From positions 124,001 through 188,000 of the forward strand of contig DASVQP010000001.1 of assembly GCA_036389135.1 (NCBI GenBank): a stretch of 64,000 nt of DNA. The letters are read 5' to 3'. This document shows positions 32,987-41,808 of this stretch, piece after piece. This DNA comes from Longimicrobium sp. (GTDB lineage: Bacteria > Gemmatimonadota > Gemmatimonadetes > Longimicrobiales > Longimicrobiaceae). Made by a program: the position numbers and the translations under genes. Within the stretch, counting starts at the first letter, position 1, and every line of letters starts with the position of its first letter. The notes beneath the pieces were generated by a model. The model did no database searches, was not told the origin of the DNA, and was given only the letters and a program-made list of their open reading frames with translations.

Positions 32987-33376
32987 ATGCAAGACGAGAA
33001 TCGAGATCCCAACCAGCACCTGCACCAGGCCGAGGCGTACACGTCGGACGACGCGACGATCGCGGGGGCCAAGCACGCCACCGAGAACCTGCGCGCCAAC
33101 CCGGCCGGCGAGCCGCCGCGCGGGCGCGAGCCGGCGACCGAGGTGCTGACGCTGGTGTGCGAGAACTGCGGCAAGGACTACTTCTTCGAGGACGAGCAGC
33201 CGCTCCCCGGCATGACGTGCGAGAAGTGCGGCGCCTCCGTCTTCCGCTCCTTCCACACGCCCATCGGCGACGAGGCGGCGGACGACTTCCGCGACTCCAC
33301 CGAGCGCGACCTGGACCCGGACGATCCCGAGGGCGACGTCCTCCCCGGCGACATCCTGGACCTCAACCGGCTCTAG
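32987..33376 (+). CDS. Small acidic zinc-ribbon protein
   Basis: ATG 32987 follows ggaagga. The 129-residue, strongly acidic protein has a central CxxC...CxxC zinc ribbon (VCENCGKDYFF, MTCEKCGASVF; about residues 58-82) and a disordered N-terminus rich in Asn, Gln and Asp. The C-terminal third is Asp/Glu-rich (ERDLDPDDPEGD). It has no signal peptide, so it is cytoplasmic. It is 4 bp ahead of dapA and probably co-transcribed with dapAB. The role is unknown; the ribbon is like those of small regulatory proteins and RNA-polymerase-associated factors. Confidence 0.85.
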   Translation: MQDENRDPNQHLHQAEAYTSDDATIAGAKHATENLRANPAGEPPRGREPATEVLTLVCENCGKDYFFEDEQPLPGMTCEKCGASVFRSFHTPIGDEAADDFRDSTERDLDPDDPEGDVLPGDILDLNRL

Positions 33377-33380
33377 GCGG

Positions 33381-34289
33381 ATGCCCGACGCAACCCGGCC
33401 CGCCGGCGCCCTCTTCGTGGGCTCCGGCGTGGCGCTCGTCAACCCGTTCGACGACCGCGGCGTCAACGAGGCCGTCCTCCGCGAGCTGGTCCGCTTCCAG
33501 CTCGGCGAGGGGACGGACGCCTTGATCGTCAACGGGAGCACCGGCGAGGCCCCCGCCATGTCCGCCGCCGAGCAGCGCCGCGCGGTGGAGATCGTGGTGG
33601 ATGAGGCGGCGAAGCGCGTTCCCGTGATCGCTGGGGCGGGGGGGAGCGACACGGCCGCGGTGGCCGGGCTGGCGCGCGGGGCACGCGAGGCCGGCGCCGA
33701 TGCCCTCCTGATCGCGCCGCCGCCCTACAGCAAGCCGCCGCAGCGCGGGATCGTCGCGCACTTCCGCCACGTGATGGACGCGGGCGGCCTCCCCGCCATC
33801 GCGTACAACGTCCCCGGTCGCACCGCCTGCAACATCCTCCCCGAGACGATGGAGATCCTCGCGGAGGACGAGCGCATCGTCGGCATCAAGGAGGCGAGCG
33901 GTGACATCTCGCAGGTGGCGGAGGTGTGCCGCCGCCTGACGGACCGCGTGGCCGTATACAGCGGCAACGACGACCAGATCGTCCCGCTGATGTCGCTGGG
34001 CGGCGTGGGCGTCATCTCCGTGCTCGCCAACGTCGCGCCGCGCGACACGGCGCGGATGGCGCACGCCTTCCTGGAGGGCGAAGCCGCCGAGGCGCGCGAC
34101 CTCCAGCTCCGCTACCTGCCCCTGATCGCGGCCATCTTCCGGGAAGCGAATCCCATCCCCATCAAGGCCGCGGTGGAGATGCTGGGCTTCGCGGTGGGCG
34201 CGCCACGGCTCCCGCTCGTCCCGCTCGCGGACGCGGCCCGCGCGGAGCTGGTGGAGGCGATGCGCAACCTGGGGCTGGGGGAGCGCTGA
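33381..34289 (+). CDS. dapA: 4-hydroxy-tetrahydrodipicolinate synthase
   Basis: This 302-residue aldolase condenses pyruvate with aspartate semialdehyde in lysine and diaminopimelate synthesis. The Schiff-base lysine is K170 (GIKEASGD) and the catalytic tyrosine is Y142 (YNVPGRT). The substrate-gate threonines lie in NGSTGEAPAMS; the usual GTTGE motif reads GSTGE, which retains a hydroxyl. The neighbouring dapB starts 1 bp after the stop. Other lysine genes are not nearby. Confidence 0.96.
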   Translation: MPDATRPAGALFVGSGVALVNPFDDRGVNEAVLRELVRFQLGEGTDALIVNGSTGEAPAMSAAEQRRAVEIVVDEAAKRVPVIAGAGGSDTAAVAGLARGAREAGADALLIAPPPYSKPPQRGIVAHFRHVMDAGGLPAIAYNVPGRTACNILPETMEILAEDERIVGIKEASGDISQVAEVCRRLTDRVAVYSGNDDQIVPLMSLGGVGVISVLANVAPRDTARMAHAFLEGEAAEARDLQLRYLPLIAAIFREANPIPIKAAVEMLGFAVGAPRLPLVPLADAARAELVEAMRNLGLGER

Positions 34290-34290
34290 G

Positions 34291-35082
34291 GTGGCGGCGC
34301 TGCGCGTGGTGCTCAGCGGCGTCACCGGGCGGATGGGCACCGTCCTGGCCGAGCTGATCCGCGTGGACGACGGCATCGAGCTGGTCGGCGGGATCGGGCG
34401 CATCCCCGAGCGCGGGTGCGACGTGGGATGCCCCATCGTGGAGACGCCGGAGACCGCCGGCGCCTGGATCCGGGAGGCCGACGTGGTGATCGACTTCTCC
34501 TCGCCGGAGCTTTTCGGCCGCCTGCTGGAAGGGCAGGGGGATGCGCTGGCCGGGAAGGCGCTCGTCGTGGGGACCACCGGGCTGGGCGACGATGGCGAGC
34601 GCACGCTGGACGAGGCCGCGCGCCGCACGGCCGTCCTCCCCGCGGCCAATTTCAGTATCGGCGTCAACCTCCTCCTGGCCCTTGCCGAGCGCGCCGCCGC
34701 CGTCCTGGGCGACGGCTACGACGCCGAGGTCGTGGAGGCGCACCACCGCCGCAAGGCCGACGCGCCCAGTGGGACCGCGCTGGCGCTTGGCGAAGCGCTC
34801 GCCCGCGGGCGCGGCGTATCGCTCGCGGACGTGCGCGCGGACGGGCGCAGTGGCATTTCGGGGGAGCGCCCGCGCGGCGAGATCGGCTTCCACTCGGTGC
34901 GCGGCGGCGACATCGTGGGCGAGCACCGCGTGATGCTGATCGGAGAGCGCGAGCAGGTGGAGCTGGGCCACGTAGCCCGCGACCGCGCGCTGTTCGCGGA
35001 AGGCGCGCTGCGGGCCGCCCGCTGGCTCGCCGGCAAGCCCGCCGGCCGCTACACCATGCGCGACGTGCTCGGATTGTCGTGA
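34291..35082 (+). CDS. dapB: 4-hydroxy-tetrahydrodipicolinate reductase
   Basis: GTG 34291 begins a 263-residue NAD(P)H-dependent reductase of the lysine pathway: LSGVTGRMGTVLAELI at the N-terminus binds the nucleotide, VVIDFSSPE and GTTGLGDDG follow, and HHRRKADAPSGTA is the catalytic signature. It is directly coupled to dapA. A foldback element begins 43 bp after the stop. Confidence 0.96.
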   Translation: MAALRVVLSGVTGRMGTVLAELIRVDDGIELVGGIGRIPERGCDVGCPIVETPETAGAWIREADVVIDFSSPELFGRLLEGQGDALAGKALVVGTTGLGDDGERTLDEAARRTAVLPAANFSIGVNLLLALAERAAAVLGDGYDAEVVEAHHRRKADAPSGTALALGEALARGRGVSLADVRADGRSGISGERPRGEIGFHSVRGGDIVGEHRVMLIGEREQVELGHVARDRALFAEGALRAARWLAGKPAGRYTMRDVLGLS

Positions 35083-35125
35083 TGCCGCTTTCCCGCCCGC
35101 GCTGCCGATAGATCATCTGCGCCGA

Positions 35126-35358
35126 CTTCCTGAACGGAGCGCTACGCTGTATTTGCCTCCACACGGTTGCCGGACGCGAAGTGAAGGAGCCGACCGACGC
35201 CACCCGCGTCCAAACGGCCCCCGCGCAGCAGCCTGTACGGCCCCCGCCTGACCGAGGAACATGGTCCAGTGGGGGAGTGGGCGGCATGGATCACTTCCTT
35301 CACTCCGCACCTGATCTCGGCGCGGAGGCACGGATCGGGCGGTGCTCCGTTCAGGAGG
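35126..35358. repeat. Foldback element with 15-bp terminal inverted repeats, copy 2
   Basis: The ends are cttcctgaacggagc (35126-35140) and gctccgttcaggagg (35344-35358), matching with one difference. Internal paired words gcgaagtgaaggag and tccttcactccgc resemble those in the element at 6941-7250. It separates dapB from the mgtC gene and holds no gene. Confidence 0.85.
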
Positions 35359-35440
35359 TGGGCGTGCTATGTCTGCGCTCCGGCGATGTCGACAGGCCTC
35401 CTATCTCCCGCGAACCAGCCCCCATCCCCCACCTGAATCC

Positions 35441-36142
35441 ATGGACGAATTCCTCCTTCGCATCGGCATACCGGCCGCGGTGGTGGCGGCGCTGCACCTG
35501 GACACGCTGGGGCGGCTCGTGCTTGCGTGCGTGCTGGGCGGCGCGGTCGGCGTGGAGCGCGAGGCTTCCGGCAAGCCCGCGGGGCTGCGCACCAACATCC
35601 TCATCTGCGTGGGCGCGGCGCTTATCACCGAGATTTCGGTGCTCATTACCATGCTGGCCGGGGGAGGGGTGCGCGGCGACCCGGGACGCCTGGCCGCGCA
35701 GATCGTCTCCGGCATCGGCTTCATCGGCGCGGGGACGATCCTGCAGTCGCGCGGGCGGATCATCGGTCTGACGTCGGCGGCGACGCTGTGGGTGGTGGCG
35801 GCGGTGGGGATCGCGATCGGCGCGCACCAGTACACCGTCGCCATCGGCGCCACGACGCTCATCATCATCACCCTCTTCGCCCTGCGCAGGCTGGAGAGCG
35901 CCTTCCTGCAACGGCGCGTGGACCGGCGCTACAACGTGGCGGTGGACCCCACGATGGAGTCGCTGGCGACAGTGGAGGAGAAGCTGAAGGGGCTCGGCCT
36001 TCGCACCCGCATCGAATCGATCGACAAGGAGAGCGAGCTGTTCCACCTGGTGATCCGCGCCGTCGGGCCGCTTCCCGGGCACGATCGCGCGGTGAGGATG
36101 ATGGCGATGGAGCCACAGGTGCGCAGCGTGGGGCGCGGATGA
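35441..36142 (+). CDS. MgtC/SapB-family membrane protein
   Basis: The 233-residue protein has about five hydrophobic helices in its first 150 residues, with the family signature GGAVGVEREASGKPAGLRTNILICVGAAL and, further, IVSGIGFIGAGTIL and GLTSAATLWVVAAVGIAIG. The C-terminal 80 residues form a soluble domain like that of MgtC-type proteins (ACT-like). MgtC relatives are implicated in growth at low magnesium and in inhibition of ATP synthase in pathogens; most other members are not studied. Its TGA overlaps the next ATG. Confidence 0.93.
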   Translation: MDEFLLRIGIPAAVVAALHLDTLGRLVLACVLGGAVGVEREASGKPAGLRTNILICVGAALITEISVLITMLAGGGVRGDPGRLAAQIVSGIGFIGAGTILQSRGRIIGLTSAATLWVVAAVGIAIGAHQYTVAIGATTLIIITLFALRRLESAFLQRRVDRRYNVAVDPTMESLATVEEKLKGLGLRTRIESIDKESELFHLVIRAVGPLPGHDRAVRMMAMEPQVRSVGRG

Positions 36143-37167
36143 AGCGCCGCATCGTCGTGGACCTCAACGACCGCCGCCCGCTCTGGTCGATTCCGGATTG
36201 GGCGGTGGAGGAAATCTGCGCCGCCGTTCCGGAAGATTGGGAGACGGTGGTGCTGCGCGACGTGGTGGACGCCAGCGGCGACGGCGGCGAGCCGACGCCC
36301 GCCGCGCTGCACGCCATCAGGGACGCCGAGGTGTACCTGGGCTACGGCATCCCCGCCGCGCTGCTGGAGGCGGCGGGCGATGGGCTGCGCTGGGCGCACT
36401 CGGGCGCGGCGGGCGTGGGAGGATCGCTGCACGAGGGGATGCTCGCCTCCGACGTGGTGCTCACCAACTCCGCGGGCGTGCACGCGGAGCCCATCGCGGA
36501 CACGGTGCTCGCCGCCATCCTCTACTTCGCGCGGGGGCTGGACTGGGCCGTGCGCCTGCAGGCGGAGCATCGCTGGGACAAGGGCCCCTGGGAGGCCGCC
36601 GACGCCCCCGTGCGCGAGCTCACCGAGCTGACGCTGGGGGTGCACGGGCTGGGCGGCATCGGCAAAGCGGTCGCGCGGCGCGGGGTGGCGCTGGGGATGC
36701 GCGTCGTCGCCACCCGCCGCCGCCCCGGCGACGGCCCGGATGGCGTGGAGCTGCTCACGGGCGACGACTCGCTGGACCGCCTCCTCGCAGCGAGCGACGT
36801 GCTGGTGGTCACCGTGCCGCGCACGAAGCAGACGGAGGGGAGCATCGGCGCGGCGGAGCTGGCGCGGCTGCCCAAGGATGCCACGCTGGTGCTGATCTCG
36901 CGCGGGGGCGTGGTGGACGAGGACGCGCTGGCGGATGCGCTCCGCGACGGGCGGGTGCGCGGGGCCGCGCTGGACGTGTTCGCGCACGAGCCGCTCCCGC
37001 CCGAGTCGCCGCTGTGGGCCCTTCCCAACGCGCTGCTCACCCCCCACATTTCGGGTGCCTCACACCTCTTCTGGCGGCGCCAGACCGGCCTCGTGGTGGA
37101 AAACATCCGTCGGTACCTCTCGGGCGCCCCGCTCCTGAACACCGTCGACAAACAAGCGGGATACTGA
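36139..37167 (+). CDS. D-2-hydroxyacid dehydrogenase
   Basis: The 342-residue NAD-dependent oxidoreductase has a Rossmann motif HGLGGIGKAVARRG (about 170-183) and the catalytic triad of the family: Arg in ISRGGVVDEDAL, Glu in FAHEPLPPESPLW and His in LLTPHISGAS. It starts at ATG 36139 with a 4-bp ATGA overlap with mgtC. Such enzymes reduce 2-ketoacids or oxidise D-2-hydroxyacids; substrate specificity is not obvious. It is followed 2 bp later by pilT, an odd mix of functions for one transcript. Confidence 0.94.
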   Translation: MKRRIVVDLNDRRPLWSIPDWAVEEICAAVPEDWETVVLRDVVDASGDGGEPTPAALHAIRDAEVYLGYGIPAALLEAAGDGLRWAHSGAAGVGGSLHEGMLASDVVLTNSAGVHAEPIADTVLAAILYFARGLDWAVRLQAEHRWDKGPWEAADAPVRELTELTLGVHGLGGIGKAVARRGVALGMRVVATRRRPGDGPDGVELLTGDDSLDRLLAASDVLVVTVPRTKQTEGSIGAAELARLPKDATLVLISRGGVVDEDALADALRDGRVRGAALDVFAHEPLPPESPLWALPNALLTPHISGASHLFWRRQTGLVVENIRRYLSGAPLLNTVDKQAGY

Positions 37168-37169
37168 GC

Positions 37170-38324
37170 GTGGACACCCCAGCGCAGGGCGTGGAGCCGA
37201 TTGCCGGCGGCGACTTCCAGCAGGCGGTCGGGCGCATCATCGCCACGGCCGTGCAGCGCGGCGCCAGCGACCTGCACATCAAGGCGGGCGACGTCTTCCG
37301 CGCCCGCATCCACGGCGCCCTCGTTCCCCTCACCAAGCAGCGCCTGTCGCCCGAGCAGACGCGCGCCATCGCCCTGCAGCTCATCCCGCGCGACCGCGAC
37401 CGCGCGCAGATCGACGAGCTGAACGACTACGACTGCTCCTGGGGGATCCCGGGGGTGGGGCGCTTCCGCGTGAACATCCTTCGCCAGCGGGGGAGCTTCA
37501 TGATCGTGATGCGGGTGATCCCCTTCGAGATCCCCACCTTTGAGGGGCTCGGCCTGCCGCCGGTCCTTGAAAAGATCACGGCGAACGAGCGCGGGCTGGT
37601 GCTGGTGACGGGCGTCACGGGCTCTGGAAAGAGCTCAACGCAGGCCGCGATGATCGGCCACATGAACCAGCACATGCGCCGCCACGTGGTGACGCTGGAG
37701 AACCCGATCGAGTTCCTTCACCGGGACCTCAACTGCTCCATCACGCAGCGCGACGTGGGGATCGACACGGACTCCTTTCGCGTGGGGCTACGCGCGGCAC
37801 TGCGCCAGGACCCGGACGTCATCCAGATCGGCGAGATGCGCGACGCGGAGACGATCGACATCGCGCTCAAGGCCGCCGAGACGGGCCACCTGGTGATCTC
37901 CACCGTGCACACCAAGGACGCCGCCTCCACCATCTCGCGCCTGGTCGCCACCTTCCCCCCGGAGGAGCAGCAGATGGCGCGGCTGCGCCTGGCCGAGTCG
38001 CTCCAGGCCGTGGTCTCGCAGCGCCTGCTCCCGTCGAAGGACGGCAAGGGCCGCGTCCTGGCGGCCGAGGTCATGGTCGTCACGGGCACCATCCGCGACT
38101 GCATCGCCGATCCGGAGCGCGTGGAGGAGATCCGCGAGCACATCGCCGAGGGGCGCACCACGTACGGGATGCAGACCTTCGACCAGTGCCTGATGGAACT
38201 CGTCCAGGCGGACCGGGTGGAGTACTCGATCGCCAGGGCCGCCGCCACCAACCCGGGCGACTTCGAGCTGAAGCTGAACATGCTGTCCGGGCGCGGCGGC
38301 GGGGCCACGACCGCGTTCTACTGA
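37170..38324 (+). CDS. pilT: Type IV pilus retraction ATPase PilT
   Basis: The 384-residue hexameric motor starts at GTG 37170, close behind the dehydrogenase. It has the N-terminal PAS-like domain (ASDLHIKAGDVFRARIHGAL), Walker A GVTGSGKSS (about 149-157), the Asp box in VTLENPIEFLH, Walker B IQIGEMRDAET and the His box HLVISTVHT. The C-terminal AIRNLIRE motif of classic PilT is not evident, so it may be closer to PilU. It pulls pili back for twitching and DNA uptake; no other pilus gene is nearby. Confidence 0.94.
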   Translation: MDTPAQGVEPIAGGDFQQAVGRIIATAVQRGASDLHIKAGDVFRARIHGALVPLTKQRLSPEQTRAIALQLIPRDRDRAQIDELNDYDCSWGIPGVGRFRVNILRQRGSFMIVMRVIPFEIPTFEGLGLPPVLEKITANERGLVLVTGVTGSGKSSTQAAMIGHMNQHMRRHVVTLENPIEFLHRDLNCSITQRDVGIDTDSFRVGLRAALRQDPDVIQIGEMRDAETIDIALKAAETGHLVISTVHTKDAASTISRLVATFPPEEQQMARLRLAESLQAVVSQRLLPSKDGKGRVLAAEVMVVTGTIRDCIADPERVEEIREHIAEGRTTYGMQTFDQCLMELVQADRVEYSIARAAATNPGDFELKLNMLSGRGGGATTAFY

Positions 38325-38338
38325 GGCGAACTGCCGTT

Positions 38339-38435
38339 TCACACAGAGCCGCAGAGGTAAAAAGAAAGGCACGGAGAACTGCAACCAACCCGTTCCTCCC
38401 TCCGTTCTTGTAGTTTCCTCTGTGGCTCTGTGTGA
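38339..38435. repeat. Palindromic repeat, cacagag family, copy 5
   Basis: The left arm tcacacagagccgcagagg (38339-38357) pairs with cctctgtggctctgtgtga (38417-38435). It lies between pilT and the DUF456 gene; the latter uses a ribosome site just outside the repeat. Confidence 0.88.
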
Positions 38436-38464
38436 GGCTTTTCATCACCTTCCGGAGAAAACGA

Positions 38465-38971
38465 ATGGGTGTCCCCCTTCTGGTGCTGGCGCAGGTCGCG
38501 GGGCTCCTGCTGATCCCGTTCGGTCTGCCCGGGATCTGGCTGCAGGTGGTGTCGCTGGGTGTGTTCGCCTGGGCGACGGGGTTCCGCGAGGTGGGGGTGA
38601 TCACGCTGGTGCTGGTGGTGGTGCTCGCCGTCCTCGCGGAGGTCGCGGAGTTCGCGCTCGGCGGCAAGTACGCGGAACGCTACGGCGGCAGCAAGCGCGC
38701 GGCGTGGGGCGCCATTCTGGGCGGCATCGCGGGCGCCATCCTGGGCGTGCCGGTTCCCATCATCGGCAGCGTGATCGGCGCCTTCGTGGGGTCGTTCGTG
38801 GGCGCGGCGCTGCTGGAGATGACCAACTCCAAGGACTGGCGCAACCCCGAGTGGCGCGGCGCCATGCGCGTGGGCTGGGGCGCCTTCCTCGGCCGGCTCG
38901 TGGCCACGGCGGTGAAGTCGGGGATCGGGGTGGCGGTCGCGGCGGTGGCGGTGCTGTCGGCGGTGTTGTAG
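38465..38971 (+). CDS. DUF456 family membrane protein
   Basis: ATG 38465 follows ggaga and is preferred over an upstream GTG (38432), which lies in the repeat. The 168-residue protein has several hydrophobic helices: LLIPFGLPGIWLQVVSLGVFA (the family phrase FGLPGxWL), GVITLVLVVVLAVLA and the Gly-rich GAILGGIAGAILG with GSVIGAFVGSFVGAALLE, which looks like a packed membrane hairpin. The function of DUF456 is not known. Confidence 0.9.
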   Translation: MGVPLLVLAQVAGLLLIPFGLPGIWLQVVSLGVFAWATGFREVGVITLVLVVVLAVLAEVAEFALGGKYAERYGGSKRAAWGAILGGIAGAILGVPVPIIGSVIGAFVGSFVGAALLEMTNSKDWRNPEWRGAMRVGWGAFLGRLVATAVKSGIGVAVAAVAVLSAVL

Positions 38972-38972
38972 G

Positions 38973-39034
38973 GGGCCCTCACCCGGCAGCTTACAGCTGC
39001 CACCCTCTCCCACAAACCGCCGTGGGAGAGGGGA
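38973..39034. repeat. Double-hairpin repeat, copy 2
   Basis: Nearly identical to 15625-15685: gggccctcacccggcagc, a small hairpin, then ccctctcccac and gtgggagaggg. It begins 2 bp after the DUF456 stop. Confidence 0.88.
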
Positions 39035-39065
39035 CCTGGGGCCGGCGCGTCGGGCGGGCGGCGGT

Positions 39066-39257
39066 GCGGGTGTCGGGCACGGGCGGCCACGCGGGGCCGC
39101 CCCCACGGGATTGGTTCGCCAGGCCGGAGGTCGAGCCGCGGCATCGGAGGGCAGACACGCAGGTCTGCCCCTACCGCATCTGTGCACCGCGCGTGGAGTT
39201 CTCCCCCTCACCCGCCCTGCGCCCCCGCAGGCGGGGGAGGGGGCCGGGGGGAGGGGG
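39066..39257. repeat. Composite hairpin cassette, copy B
   Basis: The modules come in order: ggcggccacgcggggccgcc (about 39083-39102), gggcagacacgcaggtctgc with ccctac (about 39150-39177), and ttctccccctcacccgccct to gcaggcgggggaggggg (about 39198-39257). The gcgcgatgaatcgcgc module is missing here. Confidence 0.85.
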
Positions 39258-39289
39258 CTCCCCGTTCAACATCAACCCAGCGCAACACC

Positions 39290-39895
39290 TTGCACGGTTC
39301 CCAGCGCCGCGGGGGCGGCGGATGGTTCGCCGCGGTCCGGGGCTACCTCAGCACCCCGGCGAACCTGCTCACGGGGCTCCGCCTCGCCGCGATCCCGGTG
39401 CTCTGGATGCTTGCGCTGGACGGGCGCGACCAGGCGCTGGGGTACGGGCTCGCCGCGGCGTTCGCCAGCGACCTGATCGACGGGCCGCTCGCCCGCCACC
39501 TGGGGCAGACCTCCGAGATCGGGAGCCGCACCGACTCCATCGCCGACCACATGCTGGCGACGTCCACGGTGGTGTGGCTCTTTCTCCTGCGCCCGGCGTT
39601 CTTCCAGGACCACGCGGCACTGCTGCTGGGGTGGTCGGCGATCGCGCTCTTTACGCTCGGCCTGGCGTGGGTGAGGTTCCGGCGGTTCGTGGACCTCCAC
39701 CTGTACTCGGCCAAGGTCACCGTCTTCTTCGCCTACACCATGGCGATCGGGATGCTGGCGACGGGGCACTTCCGCGAGTGGCACTTCCGCATCGCCTTCG
39801 CCGTGGCGATGTTCGCGGCGCTGGAATCGCTCGCGATCCTGCTGACGTACAAGGACCCCGACAGGCACGGCGGATCCATCTTTCTGAAGCGCTAG
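39290..39895 (+). CDS. CDP-alcohol phosphatidyltransferase
   Basis: The protein of about 201 residues has the full catalytic signature D-x2-DG-x2-AR-x8-G-x3-D-x3-D in SDLIDGPLARHLGQTSE...RTDSIADH (about 59-84), flanked by transmembrane helices (LLTGLRLAAIPVLWMLAL and later segments). It transfers a phosphoalcohol from a CDP-lipid or CDP-alcohol in phospholipid synthesis, such as phosphatidylglycerophosphate or cardiolipin-type lipids. There is no ATG at the right place; TTG 39290 is chosen because further upstream the frame enters the repeat cassette. The start is therefore uncertain. Confidence 0.88.
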   Translation: MHGSQRRGGGGWFAAVRGYLSTPANLLTGLRLAAIPVLWMLALDGRDQALGYGLAAAFASDLIDGPLARHLGQTSEIGSRTDSIADHMLATSTVVWLFLLRPAFFQDHAALLLGWSAIALFTLGLAWVRFRRFVDLHLYSAKVTVFFAYTMAIGMLATGHFREWHFRIAFAVAMFAALESLAILLTYKDPDRHGGSIFLKR

Positions 39896-39903
39896 AAAAC
39901 ACG

Positions 39904-39941
39904 CCCCGCTCCGCACCCCTCGCGGAACGGGGTTCTTCTTT
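39904..39941 (+). terminator. Intrinsic terminator after the phosphatidyltransferase gene
   Basis: An 11-bp stem with one mismatch (ccccgctccgc 39904-39914, gcggaacgggg 39922-39932) is followed directly by ttcttcttt. Confidence 0.8.
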
Positions 39942-39994
39942 GTACGTTGTCGCGCGCGTGCATCCGCTCGCGTCCACATCCGCGCAAGGCGGCC

Positions 39995-41398
39995 ATGATC
40001 CTCAGGCGCTTCTACGACGAAAAGCTGGCGCAGGCGAGCTGGATGATCGGCTGCTCCGGCCAGGCGCTGGTGGTGGACCCCGCGCGCGACGTGGAGCCGT
40101 ACCTGCGCGCCGCGGAGGAGGAGCGCGTCCGCATCAGCCTCGTTACCGAGACGCACATCCACGCCGACTTCGTATCCGGCGCGCGCGAGCTGGCGGCGCG
40201 CACTGGTGCGCAGCTCCTCCTCTCGGGCGAGGGCGGCGCGGACTGGAGCTACGGCTTCGATGCCACCCTCCTGCACGACGGCGACGAGCTCACGGTGGGC
40301 AACGTGCGGATCGGGGTGATGCACACACCGGGGCACACGCCGGAGCACCTGTCGTTCGTGGTGACCGATGGCAACGCCGACGCGCCGATGGGGGTGCTGA
40401 CCGGCGACTTCGTCTTCGTGGGGGACGTGGGGCGCCCGGATCTGCTGGAGCGCGCCGCCAGCCAGGCCGGCACGATGGAGGCGGGCGCGCGCACCCTCTT
40501 CCGCTCCCTGCGCCGCTTCGCGGAAGAGGTGCCGGACTTCGTGCAGCTCTGGCCGGGGCACGGGGCGGGCTCGGCATGCGGAAAGGCACTCAGCGCCATC
40601 CCCACCTCCACGCTCGGATACGAGAAGCGCTTCAACTGGGCCTTCCGCCACGCCGACGAGGACGGATTCGCCGCCGAGGTGCTCGCCGGGCAGCCGGAGC
40701 CGCCGATGTACTTCGCGCGGATGAAGGCGATCAACCGCGACGGCCCGCCGCTCCTCGGCGAGATGGGTCGCCCAGCGCGCATCGACGGCGCCCGCCTGCA
40801 CGAGCTGCTCGCGGATGGCGCCACCGTCGTGGACACGCGCCCCGCAGCGGAGTGGGCGCGCGGGCACGTCCCCGGCACGCTCAGCGTACCGCTGGGGAAG
40901 AGCTTCGCCACCTGGGCGGGCTCGGTGCTCTCCTACGAGCGGCCGTTCTACCTGATCGTAAACGACGCGCGCGTGGATGAGGCGGTGCACGACCTGGCCG
41001 CCATCGGGCTGGACGCCCCGGGCGGCTACGCGACGCCGGACGTGGTGGACGCCTGGGCCGCCGAGCACGACCCCGCCACTCTCACCGACGCAGACCCCGC
41101 TGAGGCCGACGAGCTCCGCGCCGCGGGCGCGGTGGAGATCGTGGACGTGCGCAACGGCTCCGAGTGGGCCGCCGGCCACATCCCCGGGAGCCGCAACCTC
41201 CCTTTGGGCCGCCTGTCGGAGCGCATTGGCGAGCTTCCGCGCGACCGGCCGCTGGTGGTGCACTGCCAGTCGGGAGCGCGCGCCGGCGTCGCCATCTCGC
41301 TTCTCAAGGCGCGCGGGTTCAGCGACGTGCGGCACCTCGCGGGGGACTGGGCGGAGTGGAGCCGGGAGGGGCGGGCGGCGGAGGTGGGCGGGGGGTGA
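39995..41398 (+). CDS. Persulfide-dioxygenase-like metallo-beta-lactamase fused to two rhodanese domains
   Basis: The 467-residue protein has an MBL domain at 1-240 with THIHADFVSGAREL (HxHxD), HTPGHTPEHL, TGDFVFVGDVGRPDL and WPGHGAGSACGK, as in ETHE1/persulfide dioxygenases. Two rhodanese domains follow. The first (about 265-350) reads FYLIVNDARVD where the active Cys should be, so it is inactive. The second (about 370-460) has VVHCQSGARAG with the catalytic Cys. Such fusions oxidise glutathione persulfide to sulfite and shuttle sulfane sulfur. No operon neighbours are seen. Confidence 0.94.
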   Translation: MILRRFYDEKLAQASWMIGCSGQALVVDPARDVEPYLRAAEEERVRISLVTETHIHADFVSGARELAARTGAQLLLSGEGGADWSYGFDATLLHDGDELTVGNVRIGVMHTPGHTPEHLSFVVTDGNADAPMGVLTGDFVFVGDVGRPDLLERAASQAGTMEAGARTLFRSLRRFAEEVPDFVQLWPGHGAGSACGKALSAIPTSTLGYEKRFNWAFRHADEDGFAAEVLAGQPEPPMYFARMKAINRDGPPLLGEMGRPARIDGARLHELLADGATVVDTRPAAEWARGHVPGTLSVPLGKSFATWAGSVLSYERPFYLIVNDARVDEAVHDLAAIGLDAPGGYATPDVVDAWAAEHDPATLTDADPAEADELRAAGAVEIVDVRNGSEWAAGHIPGSRNLPLGRLSERIGELPRDRPLVVHCQSGARAGVAISLLKARGFSDVRHLAGDWAEWSREGRAAEVGGG

Positions 41399-41416
41399 CG
41401 GCGGGGGATGAAGGGT

Positions 41417-41670
41417 CCGGGGGCTGAAGCCCCTGGCTGGGACGACGGGAAGGCGGCTGAAGCCGGCTCGAGAAGCGCGGCGTTGGCTCCTGGATGCGGG
41501 TTACGGCACAGGCCCAGCGCACGGGCGGCCACGCGGGGCCCACGCGGGCGCTGGGCGAGGGTCGAGGAAGGGCGAAGGGTGCGCGCGATGAATCGCGCCC
41601 CTACGAAGGTATCCGTGCAGCAACAGGTAGGGGGCAGCGAGGAACGAGCGGGGGTGAGGGCCCCCCAAAA
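41417..41670. repeat. Twin-hairpin repeat and composite modules
   Basis: Twin-hairpin copy 2 (41417-41480; gggggctgaagcccc and gcggctgaagccggc) is followed by a cacgggcggccacgcgg module (about 41519), gcgcgatgaatcgcgc (41585-41600) and gcagcgaggaacgagcgggg (about 41636-41655). Between 41399 and 41808 no gene is seen. Confidence 0.82.
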
Positions 41671-41808
41671 GAAACACCCTGGACAAATCTTCTTCTTCTT
41701 CTACATTGCACGGCACGCCGCTTGCTCGTGAGGCACGCAATTATCGGCCCGATGGCGCAGCGACGGCCCTGGAGAGCGGTTTACTCAATCCCACGAACCC
41801 CGCTCCGC

